Origin: Streptococcus mitis NCTC 12261
GTDB lineage: Bacteria; Bacillota; Bacilli; Lactobacillales; Streptococcaceae
Direction of reading: 5' to 3'
NCBI RefSeq assembly: GCF_000148585.2
Contig: NZ_CP028414.1
Span: 1,479,501 to 1,543,500, forward strand
DNA: 64,000 nucleotides
The notes beneath the pieces were generated by a model, which saw only the letters and a list, made by a program, of their open reading frames with translations, searched no databases and was not told where the DNA came from. The translations under genes were made by a program, and so were the position numbers. This document shows positions 9,123 to 17,892 of this stretch, piece after piece (position 1 is the stretch's first letter; each line of letters starts with the position of its first letter).

Positions 9123-10358
9123 TTATTTATTCTCCCAACGTTTGAAAGCAAGAACTGCATTGTGGCCACCAAAACCAAAAGTATTTGAAATAGCGTATGG
9201 AATTTCTTGCTCCAAGCCTTGTCCATAAACGACATTGGCTTCGATATAATCTGATACTTCACTTGTTCCAGCTGTCATTGGTACAAAGTTATGACGCATA
9301 GCCTCGATTGTTACGATAGCTTCTACCGCACCTGCAGCCCCCAGCAAATGTCCTGTGAAAGACTTGGTTGATGATACAGGTACTTCCTTACCAAGAACAG
9401 CCACGATCGCACCACTTTCTCCTTTTTCATTAGCAGGAGTTGACGTTCCGTGAGCATTGACATAGGCTACTTGCTCTGGAGAAATCTCAGCTTCCTCCAA
9501 GGCTAGTTTGATGGCCTTGATAGCTCCCTGACCTTCTGGATGTGGTGAAGTCATGTGGTATGCATCACAAGTATTTCCGTAACCAACCACCTCAGCAAGG
9601 ATAGTAGCCCCACGTTTTTCAGCGTGTTCAAGGCTTTCAAGAACCAACATCCCAGAACCTTCACCCATGACAAAACCATTACGGTCCTTATCAAATGGAA
9701 TGGAAGCACGAGTTGGGTCCTCTGTAGTTGAGAGAGCAGTTAGGGCTTGGAAACCAGCAATAGCAAAAGGTGTGATAGAGGCTTCTGAACCACCTACCAA
9801 CATAACGTCTTGGAAACCAAATTTAATTGAGCGGAAGGCATCCCCAATCGCATCATTTGATGAAGCGCAGGCAGTATTGATAGATTTGCAAACACCGTTT
9901 GCTCCAAAACGCATAGCAACATTTCCTGAAGCCATATTTGGTAAGGCTTTTGGAAGGGTCAATGGTTTCACACGTTTTGGTCCTTTGTCATTTAGGCGAA
10001 GCACTTGATCTTCAATTTCTTTGATTCCACCAATACCAGAGGCCACGATAACACCAAAACGATCCTTGTCAAGAGTCTCTACATCAAGACCTGCATGATT
10101 AACGGCTTCTTGAGCTGCGTACAAGGCATACAAAGAATAGTTATCGAAACGATTGGTATCTTTCTTAACAAAGTATTTATCAAAAGGAAAATCTTGTATT
10201 TCCGCTGCATTATGCACATCAAAGTCACTATGATCAAATTTTGTAATTGGACCAATTCCGATTTTTCCAGTTGTCAAACTATTCCAAAATTCTTCTGGTG
10301 TATTTCCGATTGGAGATGTTACTCCATAACCTGTTACTACTACGCGATTTAGTTTCAT
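9123..10358 (-). CDS. fabF: 3-oxoacyl-ACP synthase II
   Basis: 411 residues of the beta-ketoacyl synthase family. The catalytic Cys164 sits in NTACASSND. The two active-site histidines are in NAHGTSTPANE and TGHLLGAAG. It elongates acyl-ACP with malonyl-ACP. No separate fabB is seen in the cluster, so FabF probably serves both saturated and unsaturated chains, as known for pneumococcus. It lies 21 bases downstream of fabG. Confidence 0.98.
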   Translation of the reverse strand: MKLNRVVVTGYGVTSPIGNTPEEFWNSLTTGKIGIGPITKFDHSDFDVHNAAEIQDFPFDKYFVKKDTNRFDNYSLYALYAAQEAVNHAGLDVETLDKDRFGVIVASGIGGIKEIEDQVLRLNDKGPKRVKPLTLPKALPNMASGNVAMRFGANGVCKSINTACASSNDAIGDAFRSIKFGFQDVMLVGGSEASITPFAIAGFQALTALSTTEDPTRASIPFDKDRNGFVMGEGSGMLVLESLEHAEKRGATILAEVVGYGNTCDAYHMTSPHPEGQGAIKAIKLALEEAEISPEQVAYVNAHGTSTPANEKGESGAIVAVLGKEVPVSSTKSFTGHLLGAAGAVEAIVTIEAMRHNFVPMTAGTSEVSDYIEANVVYGQGLEQEIPYAISNTFGFGGHNAVLAFKRWENK

Positions 10359-10379
10359 CTTTTTTACCTCTAGCTTCTG

Positions 10380-11111
10380 CTACATACTTAAGCCACCATC
10401 AATGGCAACCACTTGACCAGTTAGATAATCTTGGCCTGCTAAAAATACTGTTAAATCTGCAACCTGCTCTGCCTGCCCAAATTCTTTCATAGGAATTTGT
10501 GCCAGCATAGCATCTTTTACCTTGTCTGATAGAACAGCTGTCATATCGGACTCAATCATTCCAGGTGCAATAGCATTAACCCTGATATTGCGATTGGCCA
10601 CTTCACGAGCCACAGACTTGGTAAAACCAATCAAACCAGCCTTAGAAGCTGCATAGTTAGCTTGACCGATATTTCCCATCAAACCAACAACACTAGACAT
10701 ATTAATGATAGCACCTTCTCTAGCTTTTATCATCGGTTTCAAGACTGATTGTGTCATGTTAAAGGCACCAGTCAAGTTAACCTTGAGCACTTTTTCAAAA
10801 TCTGCTTCTGTCATCTTGAGCATCAGGGTATCTTGGGTAATTCCTGCATTGTTAACCAAAACATCTACTGAACCCAGCTCTGCAATAGCTTGATCAACCA
10901 TACGTTTAGCGTCTACAAAATCTGACACGTCTCCTGATATAGGAACCACCTTGACACCATAGTTTGAAAACTCAGCGAGCAATTCTTCTGAAATTGCACC
11001 ACGACTGTTTAAAACAATATTGGCTCCTGCCTGAGCAAACTTGTGGGCAATGGCAAGACCAATCCCCCGACTCGAACCTGTAATAAAGATATTTTTATTT
11101 TTTAGTTGCAT
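10380..11111 (-). CDS. fabG: 3-oxoacyl-ACP reductase
   Basis: 243 residues, a short-chain dehydrogenase. The cofactor loop is TGSSRGIG (residues 11-18), NNAG is at 87-90, and the catalytic Ser-Tyr-Lys are Ser140 (or Ser139), Tyr153 and Lys157 in NYAASKAG. It reduces 3-oxoacyl-ACP with NADPH. It is placed between fabD and fabF in the operon. Confidence 0.97.
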   Translation of the reverse strand: MQLKNKNIFITGSSRGIGLAIAHKFAQAGANIVLNSRGAISEELLAEFSNYGVKVVPISGDVSDFVDAKRMVDQAIAELGSVDVLVNNAGITQDTLMLKMTEADFEKVLKVNLTGAFNMTQSVLKPMIKAREGAIINMSSVVGLMGNIGQANYAASKAGLIGFTKSVAREVANRNIRVNAIAPGMIESDMTAVLSDKVKDAMLAQIPMKEFGQAEQVADLTVFLAGQDYLTGQVVAIDGGLSM

Positions 11112-11154
11112 TCTTTTCTCCTGTTTCCTCCTGTATTTATGGGAGAAGGGATTA

Positions 11155-12075
11155 CTAGTTTCCTAGAAGAGCTTCCAAACTCGCCTGATCTTCAACATTG
11201 GCTAGTTTAGCTGTCTTATCAATTTTTTTGACAAAGCCTGACAAGACTTTCCCCGGTCCAATCTCGATAAAGTTGGTTACGCCTGCTTCTTGCATAACCG
11301 CAATACTTTCATAGAAACGAACTGGTTCCTTGACCTGACGCGTCAAGAGTTGAGCAATGTCTTCTTTTTGCATAACTGCAGCTTCTGTATTGCCGACTAG
11401 GGGACAAGTAAAATCTGAAAAACTTACCTGAGCTAGAGTTTCAGCTAGTTTCTGACTAGCTGACTCAAGGAGAGCGGTATGAAAAGGTCCTGAAACCTTA
11501 AGAGGAATCAAGCGTTTGGCACCAGCTTCCTGCAAGAGTTCTACAGCTCGATCAACTGCAACCACTTCCCCACCAATCACGATTTGTGCAGGTGTATTAT
11601 AGTTGGCTGGGGTAACCACTCCAAGTTCGGAAGCTTTTTGACAGGCTTCTTCAATGACCTCTACTGGCGTATTGAGAACTGCTACCATCTTACCAGAGCC
11701 AGCAGGAGCCGCTTCTTCCATATAGGCTCCACGCTTAGCAACCAAGGCAACCGCATCTTCAAAATCCAAGGCGCCACTGGCCACCAAGGCAGAGTATTCT
11801 CCAAGAGACAAACCAGCAACCATATCAGGTTGATAGCCCTTTTCTTGCAATAAACGGTAGATAGCAACTGAAGTCGCTAAAATGGCTGGTTGCGTATAGC
11901 GGGTCTGGTTAAGTTTTTCTTCTTCCCTATCAATGAGATGACGCAAATCGTAACCAAGCACCTGACTTGCTTGATCAATCGTTTCTTTGACAATAGGGTA
12001 GTGATCATAGAGATCCCGTCCCATACCTAGATACTGGGCACCTTGGCCAGCAAATAAAAAGGCCGTTTTAGTCAT
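11155..12075 (-). CDS. fabD: Malonyl-CoA:ACP transacylase
   Basis: 306 residues. FAGQGAQYLGMG is at the N-terminus, the nucleophile Ser90 is in GLSLGEYSAL, and the catalytic His is in GPFHTALL at about residue 197. It loads malonate onto ACP for FabH and FabF. It overlaps fabK by 8 bases. Confidence 0.97.
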   Translation of the reverse strand: MTKTAFLFAGQGAQYLGMGRDLYDHYPIVKETIDQASQVLGYDLRHLIDREEEKLNQTRYTQPAILATSVAIYRLLQEKGYQPDMVAGLSLGEYSALVASGALDFEDAVALVAKRGAYMEEAAPAGSGKMVAVLNTPVEVIEEACQKASELGVVTPANYNTPAQIVIGGEVVAVDRAVELLQEAGAKRLIPLKVSGPFHTALLESASQKLAETLAQVSFSDFTCPLVGNTEAAVMQKEDIAQLLTRQVKEPVRFYESIAVMQEAGVTNFIEIGPGKVLSGFVKKIDKTAKLANVEDQASLEALLGN

Positions 12076-13042
12076 TTCTTACAACTCCTGCCCAACGAGA
12101 GGCTTCTTCTTGAATTTTCTTAGCTGCTCCGTAATACAAATCTTTTAGGATTTCTTCAGCTGTTTCTTCTTTGGAAACAAGTCCTGCGATCTGACCTGCC
12201 ATAACAGATCCACCATCCACATCTCCGTGAACAACCGCTTTGGCTAGAGCACCCGCTCCCATTTGTTCAAAAATTTCTAAATCTGGATTTTCTTGTTTAA
12301 AGGCATCTTTCTCAGCTTTTTCAAAATCACGAGTCAGTTGGTTTTTAATAGCTCGAACAGCATGTCCAAAGTGTTGAGCTGAAATTGTAGTATCAATATC
12401 TCTAGCTTTTAAAATTTTCGCCTTGTAATTTGGATGGGCATTAGACTCTTTTGCAACGACAAAACGAGTTCCAACCTGAACAGCTTCTGCACCTAGCATA
12501 AAGCCAGCAGCAGCACCTTCACCATCCGCAATCCCTCCTGCAGCAATAACAGGAATAGATACAGCAGCAGCAACCTGGCGCACCAAGGTCATGGTTGTTA
12601 ATTTACCGATATGCCCCCCAGCTTCCATTCCTTCTGCAATAACGGCATCCGCACCGATTTTTTCCATGCGTTTAGCTAGGGCCACACTTGGTACAACAGG
12701 AATAACCGTAATACCGGCTTCATGGAAACGTTCCATGTATTTGCTTGGATTTCCTGCGCCTGTTGTAACTACCTTAACCCCTTCCTCGATAACGAGGTCT
12801 ACAATATCTTCCACAAAGGGAGACAAGAGCATAATGTTGACACCAAAGGGTTTATCAGTCAATGATTTGATTTTATCAATATTTTCCTTGACAACTTCTT
12901 TAGGGGCATTCCCCCCACCGATAATCCCTAGTCCTCCAGCCTTGGAAACAGCTCCTGCCAAATCACCATCAGCAACCCAGGCCATTCCTCCTTGAAAAAT
13001 AGGATAATCAATGTTCAATAATTCTGTAATACGCGTTTTCAT
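12068..13042 (-). CDS. fabK: FMN-dependent enoyl-ACP reductase FabK
   Basis: 324 residues, a TIM-barrel flavoprotein of the nitronate monooxygenase/FabK family. Visible motifs are PIFQGGMAWVADGDLA, EGMEAGGHIGKLTT and IPVIAAGGIADG (FMN phosphate site). It replaces FabI as the enoyl reductase in streptococci, which makes them insensitive to triclosan. It is the first gene after the FabT operator at 13089-13105, which probably controls the fabK-accA segment. Confidence 0.96.
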   Translation of the reverse strand: MKTRITELLNIDYPIFQGGMAWVADGDLAGAVSKAGGLGIIGGGNAPKEVVKENIDKIKSLTDKPFGVNIMLLSPFVEDIVDLVIEEGVKVVTTGAGNPSKYMERFHEAGITVIPVVPSVALAKRMEKIGADAVIAEGMEAGGHIGKLTTMTLVRQVAAAVSIPVIAAGGIADGEGAAAGFMLGAEAVQVGTRFVVAKESNAHPNYKAKILKARDIDTTISAQHFGHAVRAIKNQLTRDFEKAEKDAFKQENPDLEIFEQMGAGALAKAVVHGDVDGGSVMAGQIAGLVSKEETAEEILKDLYYGAAKKIQEEASRWAGVVRND

Positions 13043-13088
13043 AGTGCCTCCATCGTTTCTTGCTTACGTAATAGTTCGATACCGTCAT

Positions 13089-13105
13089 AATTTGACAATC
13101 AAACT
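13089..13105 (-). promoter_or_regulatory. FabT operator upstream of fabK
   Basis: AATTTGACAATCAAACT is a near-perfect inverted repeat (TTTGA-N3-TCAAA) in the 117-base gap between acpP and fabK. Streptococcal FabT is known to act at two promoters, fabT and fabK, through a palindrome of this kind. A -35-like TTGTTT lies 17 bases upstream on the minus strand, so the operator overlaps the likely -10. The site is visible; binding is inferred from the literature. Confidence 0.75.
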
Positions 13106-13118
13106 ATTGCCTAAACAA

Positions 13119-13143
13119 GAGGGAGCGGGTTTCCCTACTCCTT
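13119..13143 (-). terminator. Possible attenuator or terminator after acpP
   Basis: GGAGTAGGG and CCCGCTCC form a GC-rich hairpin on the minus strand followed by TCTTGTTT. The T run is poor, so it may be a partial attenuator separating fabM-acpP from fabK-accA. Confidence 0.4.
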
Positions 13144-13159
13144 CTATCTTATATTCTGC

Positions 13160-13384
13160 TTATTTTGTTTGCTCTTCAACATAGGCAACCAAGTCACCAA
13201 CTGTTTTCAAGTCATCTTCTGCTTCGATTTGGATATCAAAAGCATCTTCGATTTCTGAGATTACTTGGAACAAGTCCAATGAATCTGCGTCCAAATCATC
13301 AAAAGTTGATTCAAGTGTTACTTCTGATGCGTCTTTCCCAAGTTCTTCAACGATAATTTCTTGTACTTTTTCAAATACTGCCAT
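13160..13384 (-). CDS. acpP: Acyl carrier protein
   Basis: 74 residues, acidic, all-helical. The phosphopantetheine attachment site is Ser35 in the DADSLDL motif. It carries growing acyl chains for all Fab enzymes. It has a good AAAGGAG site upstream. A gap of 59 bases to fabH and 117 bases to fabK suggests it may also be expressed as an abundant separate RNA. Confidence 0.97.
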   Translation of the reverse strand: MAVFEKVQEIIVEELGKDASEVTLESTFDDLDADSLDLFQVISEIEDAFDIQIEAEDDLKTVGDLVAYVEEQTK

Positions 13385-13443
13385 GATAGGACTCCTTTAA
13401 AATAAATAGTTTTTTTATAACAATGTGTTCACCACATGATTAC

Positions 13444-14418
13444 CTAAATTGTAAGAATGAGCGTGCCCCATGTCAAGCCTCCACCGAAGCCTGATAGTAG
13501 AACAGTCTGGCTACCATCTAAACGGATGAGGCCTTGTTCTACACACTCTGAAAGTAAAATCGGGATACTGGCTGCACTGGTATTGCCATATTCCATCATA
13601 TTGGCTGGAAGTTTATCTCGGTTAACACCAATTTTTTTAGCCATTTTATCCAAGATACGGTCATTAGCCTGATGAAGTAGCAGATAATCCAAGTCTGTTG
13701 CCTCTACAGGAGATTCTTCAATAGTCTGCTTGATAGACTTGGCTACATCCCGAATAGCAAAATCAAAGACTGCGCGCCCATCCATCTTCAAAAATGAATC
13801 TGCACTTTCTTGATCTGAAAACGGAGAATGCAAGCCTGAATGTCCATAAGTTAGACACTCGCTACGACTCCCATCACTATTGAGACTCTCTGCCAAGAAA
13901 CGCTCTTGCTCGCTAGCTTCTAACAAGACACCACCAGCACCATCTCCAAACAAAACAGCTGTTGATCGATCTGACCAATCGACTGCTTTAGAGAGGGTTT
14001 CACTACCAATCACCAAGCCTTTTTGAAAGCGACCAGAAGCGATAAACTTTTCAGCAGTTGAAAGAGCAAATACAAATCCACTGCAAGCTGCTGTTAGGTC
14101 AAAAACAAAGGCCTTATTAGCACCAATATTAGCTTGAACACGAGCAGCTGTAGAGGGCATCATCGAATCTGGAGTAATGGTAGCTAGGATGATAAAATCC
14201 AACTCCTCTCCTGTGATTCCAGCTTTTGCCATCAGTTTCTTGGCAACTTCTGTAGCCAAATCACTAGTAGATTCTGTTCTTGAAATATGCCTTTGTCGTA
14301 TTCCCGTCCGACTTGAAATCCACTCATCATTGGTATCCATAATCTGAGCCAAATCATGATTTGTAACCACTTGCTCTGGCACATAATGAGCAACCTGGCT
14401 TATTTTTGCAAAAGCCAT
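13444..14418 (-). CDS. fabH: 3-oxoacyl-ACP synthase III
   Basis: 324 residues. The catalytic triad is visible as Cys112 (TAACSGF), a histidine in LLLHQAND and an asparagine in EYGNTSAAS. It starts each chain by joining acetyl-CoA to malonyl-ACP. Its ATG shares one base with the fabT stop, so the regulator and the first condensing enzyme are translationally coupled. Confidence 0.98.
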   Translation of the reverse strand: MAFAKISQVAHYVPEQVVTNHDLAQIMDTNDEWISSRTGIRQRHISRTESTSDLATEVAKKLMAKAGITGEELDFIILATITPDSMMPSTAARVQANIGANKAFVFDLTAACSGFVFALSTAEKFIASGRFQKGLVIGSETLSKAVDWSDRSTAVLFGDGAGGVLLEASEQERFLAESLNSDGSRSECLTYGHSGLHSPFSDQESADSFLKMDGRAVFDFAIRDVAKSIKQTIEESPVEATDLDYLLLHQANDRILDKMAKKIGVNRDKLPANMMEYGNTSAASIPILLSECVEQGLIRLDGSQTVLLSGFGGGLTWGTLILTI

Positions 14419-14852
14419 TATCTCAAATCCTCCAAAAATTGATAAAGATTGGTCAAACCTTTGCTCATAACCTCCATCTCTTGCTTACTCATACCATCAA
14501 TGATTTTTTCAACCATAGCCTTGTGGAAGCGTTTATGTAGTCTATGAACCAAGCGACCTTTCTTTGTCAAATGCAGATGCACTACACGTCGATCATGTTC
14601 TGAACGAATGCGTTCAATGTAACCCTTGCGTTCGAGATTATTCAAACTAGTCGTAACTGTCCCAAGAGTAACCATCAACTCTTTTGACACTTGACTTGGT
14701 GTCACATCTGGAACTTTTCCAATCACATCAATCGTATGCATTTCTTTGATGGAGATATCCTTGAAACGACTACCCCTCAAGCTAACTTCCTCAATAACGA
14801 GGACATTGTTAAATATAGACGTTAAATATTCATTAATTCGTTGGTAGTCCAA
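14418..14852 (-). CDS. fabT: MarR-family repressor of fatty-acid synthesis
   Basis: 144 residues with a winged helix-turn-helix of the MarR type ([21 protein letters not shown] at about residues 49-69 is the recognition region; [12 protein letters not shown] is the wing). FabT binds DNA strongly when complexed with long-chain acyl-ACP and represses the fab genes. The promoter upstream of it (14909-14937) contains FabT-like half sites, so it is probably autoregulated. Confidence 0.95.
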   Translation of the reverse strand: MDYQRINEYLTSIFNNVLVIEEVSLRGSRFKDISIKEMHTIDVIGKVPDVTPSQVSKELMVTLGTVTTSLNNLERKGYIERIRSEHDRRVVHLHLTKKGRLVHRLHKRFHKAMVEKIIDGMSKQEMEVMSKGLTNLYQFLEDLR

Positions 14853-14908
14853 TCTTTCCTTCCCTCCTTTTCAAAAAAACTTTTAGAATCAAAACATTTG
14901 ACAAGAGA

Positions 14909-14937
14909 ATTATATCAAAGTTCAAAGAATGGTGCAA
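14909..14937 (-). promoter_or_regulatory. fabT promoter with FabT-like half sites
   Basis: On the minus strand, the -35 TTGCAC (14932-14937) and -10 TATAAT (14909-14914) are 17 bases apart. TTTGA and TCAAA half sites flank and overlap the -10 (CTTTGAACTTTGA inside the spacer, GTCAAATG downstream). This fits autoregulation by FabT. The exact operator boundaries cannot be set by eye. Confidence 0.75.
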
Positions 14938-14945
14938 GTATTTTT

Positions 14946-15731
14946 TTATTTTCCTGTAAATTTAGGTCTTCTTCTTTCCGAATGAGCCCGAACTCCCTCT
15001 TTGAAATCCTCTGTTTTCGCTAGTGACCCCTGAAGGTTCAGTTCTAAAGTAGCATAATCTTGCCAATCTTTAAATTGGCTCTCCCACACCAACTTCTTAA
15101 TGGCAGCATAGGAATTGCTTGAACCACGTCTTAATTTTTTAAGAAGCTGTTCTCTCGTCTTTTCAAGTTTATCAGCTTCAGAAACGCGGTAAACTAGGCC
15201 CCACTCTAGAGCTTTTTCTGCTGTCAAAGCCTCTCCTGTCATGGCTAGTTGAGTAGCACGCGTCACACCAATACTTCGGCTCAAAAGATGAATTCCTCCT
15301 GCATCTGGAGCCAAACCAACTCCAACAAAGGCTTGGATAAATTTAGCCTTATCCGTTGCCAGACAGAAATCTGCAGCAACAGCCATATTCGCTGCGGCAC
15401 CTGCAACAGCCCCATCAACTTCCATCAAAACAGGCTTTGCAATTTGCTTGATTTTATAAGAAATAGTATTGACCAATTCTGCGATTTTCGTCAATGATGG
15501 AATATCATCCTCATCCACTGCCCGCTTCATCTCTACTAAATCTCCCCCAACTGAAAAGACTTTGCCATTCGCGTTGATTAAGACAAAATGCACAGCCGGA
15601 TCCTCGTCTGCCAAAGTCAGAGCTTCTAAAATCTCCTCACACATAGGAATATGAAAACCATTCGCGACCTCAGGACGATTCAAGGTAAGAATTGCCAAAT
15701 CCTCTTCAAGCTGATAAATAATGTGTTCCAT
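14946..15731 (-). CDS. fabM: trans-2-decenoyl-ACP isomerase FabM
   Basis: 261 residues of the enoyl-CoA hydratase/isomerase family, with the oxyanion-hole regions [11 protein letters not shown] and [13 protein letters not shown]. In streptococci the crotonase-like gene at the head of the fab cluster is FabM, which converts trans-2 to cis-3-decenoyl-ACP and so opens the unsaturated branch. It has its own promoter and is followed by the fabT promoter, so it can be expressed independently. Confidence 0.93.
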   Translation of the reverse strand: MEHIIYQLEEDLAILTLNRPEVANGFHIPMCEEILEALTLADEDPAVHFVLINANGKVFSVGGDLVEMKRAVDEDDIPSLTKIAELVNTISYKIKQIAKPVLMEVDGAVAGAAANMAVAADFCLATDKAKFIQAFVGVGLAPDAGGIHLLSRSIGVTRATQLAMTGEALTAEKALEWGLVYRVSEADKLEKTREQLLKKLRRGSSNSYAAIKKLVWESQFKDWQDYATLELNLQGSLAKTEDFKEGVRAHSERRRPKFTGK

Positions 15732-15779
15732 CAGGACTCCTTTTTATTTTATAAGCAGTTTAAATTATTCTATTTTCAA

Positions 15780-15808
15780 AGTATATCTTTTTTAAAATCA
15801 GAAAGCAA
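15780..15808 (-). promoter_or_regulatory. fabM promoter
   Basis: On the minus strand, the -35 TTGCTT (15803-15808) and -10 TATACT (15780-15785) have a 17-base spacer. It diverges from the lysC promoter. Confidence 0.65.
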
Positions 15809-15882
15809 GAAAAAATCAACTGAAAGTGTCTCAGCCGATTAGAAAGGATCGCTTTATACTAGAAAGCATCTTATTTTCTTCA

Positions 15883-15911
15883 TTGAAAAAAGGCTTTCTT
15901 TCTGCTATAAT
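15883..15911 (+). promoter_or_regulatory. lysC promoter
   Basis: -35 TTGAAA (15883-15888), 17-base spacer, -10 TATAAT (15906-15911). The leader to lysC is short (about 25 bases), with no room for a lysine riboswitch. Confidence 0.85.
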
Positions 15912-15940
15912 CGTATAAAATACTTACTTTAGGAGTTCTT

Positions 15941-17305
15941 ATGAAGGTTGTTAAATTTGGAGGTAGCTCTCTTGCCTCTGCTAGTCAATTAGAAAAAGTT
16001 TTAAACATCGTAAAAAGCGATTCAGAGCGTCGTTTTGTAGTCGTTTCTGCGCCTGGTAAACGCAATGCTGAAGATACTAAGGTTACGGATGCCTTGATTA
16101 AATACTACCGCGACTATGTTGCTGGTAACGATATTAGTAAGAGTCAAAACTGGATTATCGACCGCTATGCTGCTATGGTTAGTGAACTAGGTCTTAAACC
16201 AGCTGTGCTAGAAAAAATTTCTAAAAGCATTCGTGCCTTAGCTACTCTTCCTATCGAAGAAAACGAATTTCTCTACGACACTTTCCTAGCAGCTGGTGAA
16301 AATAACAATGCTAAATTGATTGCTGCCTACTTTAATCAAAACGGGATCGATGCACGCTATGTGCACCCTAGAGAAGCTGGTATTGTGGTCACAAGTGAAC
16401 CTGGTCACGCTCGCATCATTCCATCAAGTTATGACAAGATTGAAGAATTGACAAATACAAATGAAGTTCTTGTCATTCCTGGTTTCTTTGGAGTTACCAA
16501 GGAAAATCAAATCTGTACCTTCTCACGTGGAGGATCAGACATTACAGGTTCTATCATTGCTGCCGGTGTTAAGGCAGACCTCTATGAAAACTTTACGGAT
16601 GTTGATGGTATCTTTGCGGCTCACCCAGGAATCATTCACCAACCACACTCTATCCCAGAGTTGACCTACCGTGAAATGCGTGAGTTGGCCTATGCAGGCT
16701 TCTCAGTCCTTCATGACGAAGCCCTTCTTCCCGCCTACCGTGGAAAAATTCCTCTGGTTATCAAGAATACCAACAATCCTGATCATCCAGGTACTCGTAT
16801 CGTTCTAAAACACAGTAGTGATGAATTTCCAGTAGTAGGAATTGCTGGTGACTCTGGCTTTGTCAGCATCAACATGTCTAAATACCTCATGAACCGTGAG
16901 GTTGGATTTGGACGCAAGGTTCTTCAAATCCTTGAAGATCTTAACATCGGTTGGGAACATATGCCAACAGGTATCGACGATCTTTCAATCATTCTCCGTT
17001 CTCGCGAACTAACTCCTATCAAGGAAGAAGAAATCCTTCGTCAGTTGGTTCAAAAGGCTGAAGTAGACCATGCAGAAATCGAGCACGACCTTTCAATCAT
17101 TATGATTGTTGGAGAAAAGATGAAGAGCCATATCGGAGTAACTGCTACTGCGACACGTGCTCTATCTGAAAATAAGATCAACATCCAGATGATGTCTCAA
17201 GGTTCTAGTGAAGTGTCTATCATGTTTGTTGTCCATAAGGACCAAGAGAAAGCAGCTATTAAAGCCCTCTACAATGCCTTTTTCGGTGAAAGTAAGGAAG
17301 ACTAA
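15941..17305 (+). CDS. lysC: Aspartate kinase
   Basis: 454 residues. The kinase domain begins MKVVKFGGSSLASASQ and has FSRGGSDITGSIIA and the TDVDGIF segment. Two ACT domains follow from about residue 305, ending SQGSSEVSIMFVV, for amino-acid feedback. It phosphorylates aspartate at the head of lysine, threonine and methionine synthesis. No lysine riboswitch precedes it, so control is probably allosteric or at the promoter. The next gene starts 2 bases after its stop. Confidence 0.96.
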   Translation: MKVVKFGGSSLASASQLEKVLNIVKSDSERRFVVVSAPGKRNAEDTKVTDALIKYYRDYVAGNDISKSQNWIIDRYAAMVSELGLKPAVLEKISKSIRALATLPIEENEFLYDTFLAAGENNNAKLIAAYFNQNGIDARYVHPREAGIVVTSEPGHARIIPSSYDKIEELTNTNEVLVIPGFFGVTKENQICTFSRGGSDITGSIIAAGVKADLYENFTDVDGIFAAHPGIIHQPHSIPELTYREMRELAYAGFSVLHDEALLPAYRGKIPLVIKNTNNPDHPGTRIVLKHSSDEFPVVGIAGDSGFVSINMSKYLMNREVGFGRKVLQILEDLNIGWEHMPTGIDDLSIILRSRELTPIKEEEILRQLVQKAEVDHAEIEHDLSIIMIVGEKMKSHIGVTATATRALSENKINIQMMSQGSSEVSIMFVVHKDQEKAAIKALYNAFFGESKED

Positions 17306-17307
17306 GC

Positions 17308-17679
17308 ATGGCTCAATCACTTAACAAAACAGTGCTCCTCAATACGACAGGCACCTCCTACCTCTCTATAGCTGGGAAAGTTGGGAAATTCCTTGTCGGA
17401 GATCAGGCTTTGGAATTTTACCCCGATGTCAATGTTGAACAATTTATCCAGATTCCTTGGAGCCATATCAACCAAATTGGGGCAAATGTCACTGGGCGAA
17501 AAATCAGTCGCCACTTCGAAGTCTTTACAGACAGAGGAAAATTCCTCTTTGCTTCAAAAGACTCAGGTGCCATTCTTAAAATTGCTCGCGAAAAACTGGG
17601 CAATGACAAGGTCGTCAAACTTCCGACCCTGATTCAAACCATTAGTCAAAAATTTAAAAATCTATTTGCAAAAAAGTAG
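17308..17679 (+). CDS. DUF956 (ManO-like) protein
   Basis: 123 residues, cytosolic, with no membrane segment. It matches by eye the DUF956 family (SLNKTVLLNTTGTSYLSIAGKVGKFLVGD; IPWSHINQIGANVTG), named ManO when it lies beside mannose PTS genes in lactic acid bacteria. The N-terminal part has a PH-like, all-beta look. Here it directly follows lysC with a 2-base gap and is not next to a PTS operon. The function is unknown. Its last bases contain the serS promoter. Confidence 0.8.
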   Translation: MAQSLNKTVLLNTTGTSYLSIAGKVGKFLVGDQALEFYPDVNVEQFIQIPWSHINQIGANVTGRKISRHFEVFTDRGKFLFASKDSGAILKIAREKLGNDKVVKLPTLIQTISQKFKNLFAKK

Positions 17680-17694
17680 AAACTTTAGTATAAT
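17666..17694 (+). promoter_or_regulatory. serS promoter
   Basis: -35 TTGCAA (17666-17671) and -10 TATAAT (17689-17694), 17-base spacer. It overlaps the end of the DUF956 gene. Confidence 0.8.
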
Positions 17695-17700
17695 CATAGC

Positions 17701-17877
17701 AACGGATAAGTAGGTTATCTTCTTCTTTCAGAAAGTCTGCGGGTGCTGCGAGCAGATAGGAGGGATAGGTGAAATTCTACCGTTAGTAACAATTGCATAC
17801 ACAATCAAGTGCACACCTGTGAAGTTGGATGGAACCGTGGCCCTGCCACTCCAACGCTTTGTCAGGTGTGCTTTTTT
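17701..17877 (+). promoter_or_regulatory. T-box leader of serS
   Basis: Stem I is closed by AACGG (17701-17705) and CCGTT (17780-17784). A serine codon TCT followed by a purine lies at 17776-17778 in the expected specifier position. The T-box core GGATGGAACCGTGG is at 17827-17840. The terminator arms GCACACCTG (17811-17819) and CAGGTGTGC (17863-17871) are followed by six T. Uncharged tRNA(Ser) should stabilise the antiterminator and allow serS transcription. Confidence 0.9.
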
Positions 17878-17892
17878 CATAAAGGAGTTCTT

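Noticed and set aside
15912-15940. Lysine riboswitch before lysC
   Set aside because: The promoter leaves a leader of only about 25 bases, far too short.
17809-17892. An N-terminal extension of SerS into the leader
   Set aside because: The bases belong to the T-box and terminator, and a strong AAAGGAG is placed for the ATG at 17893.
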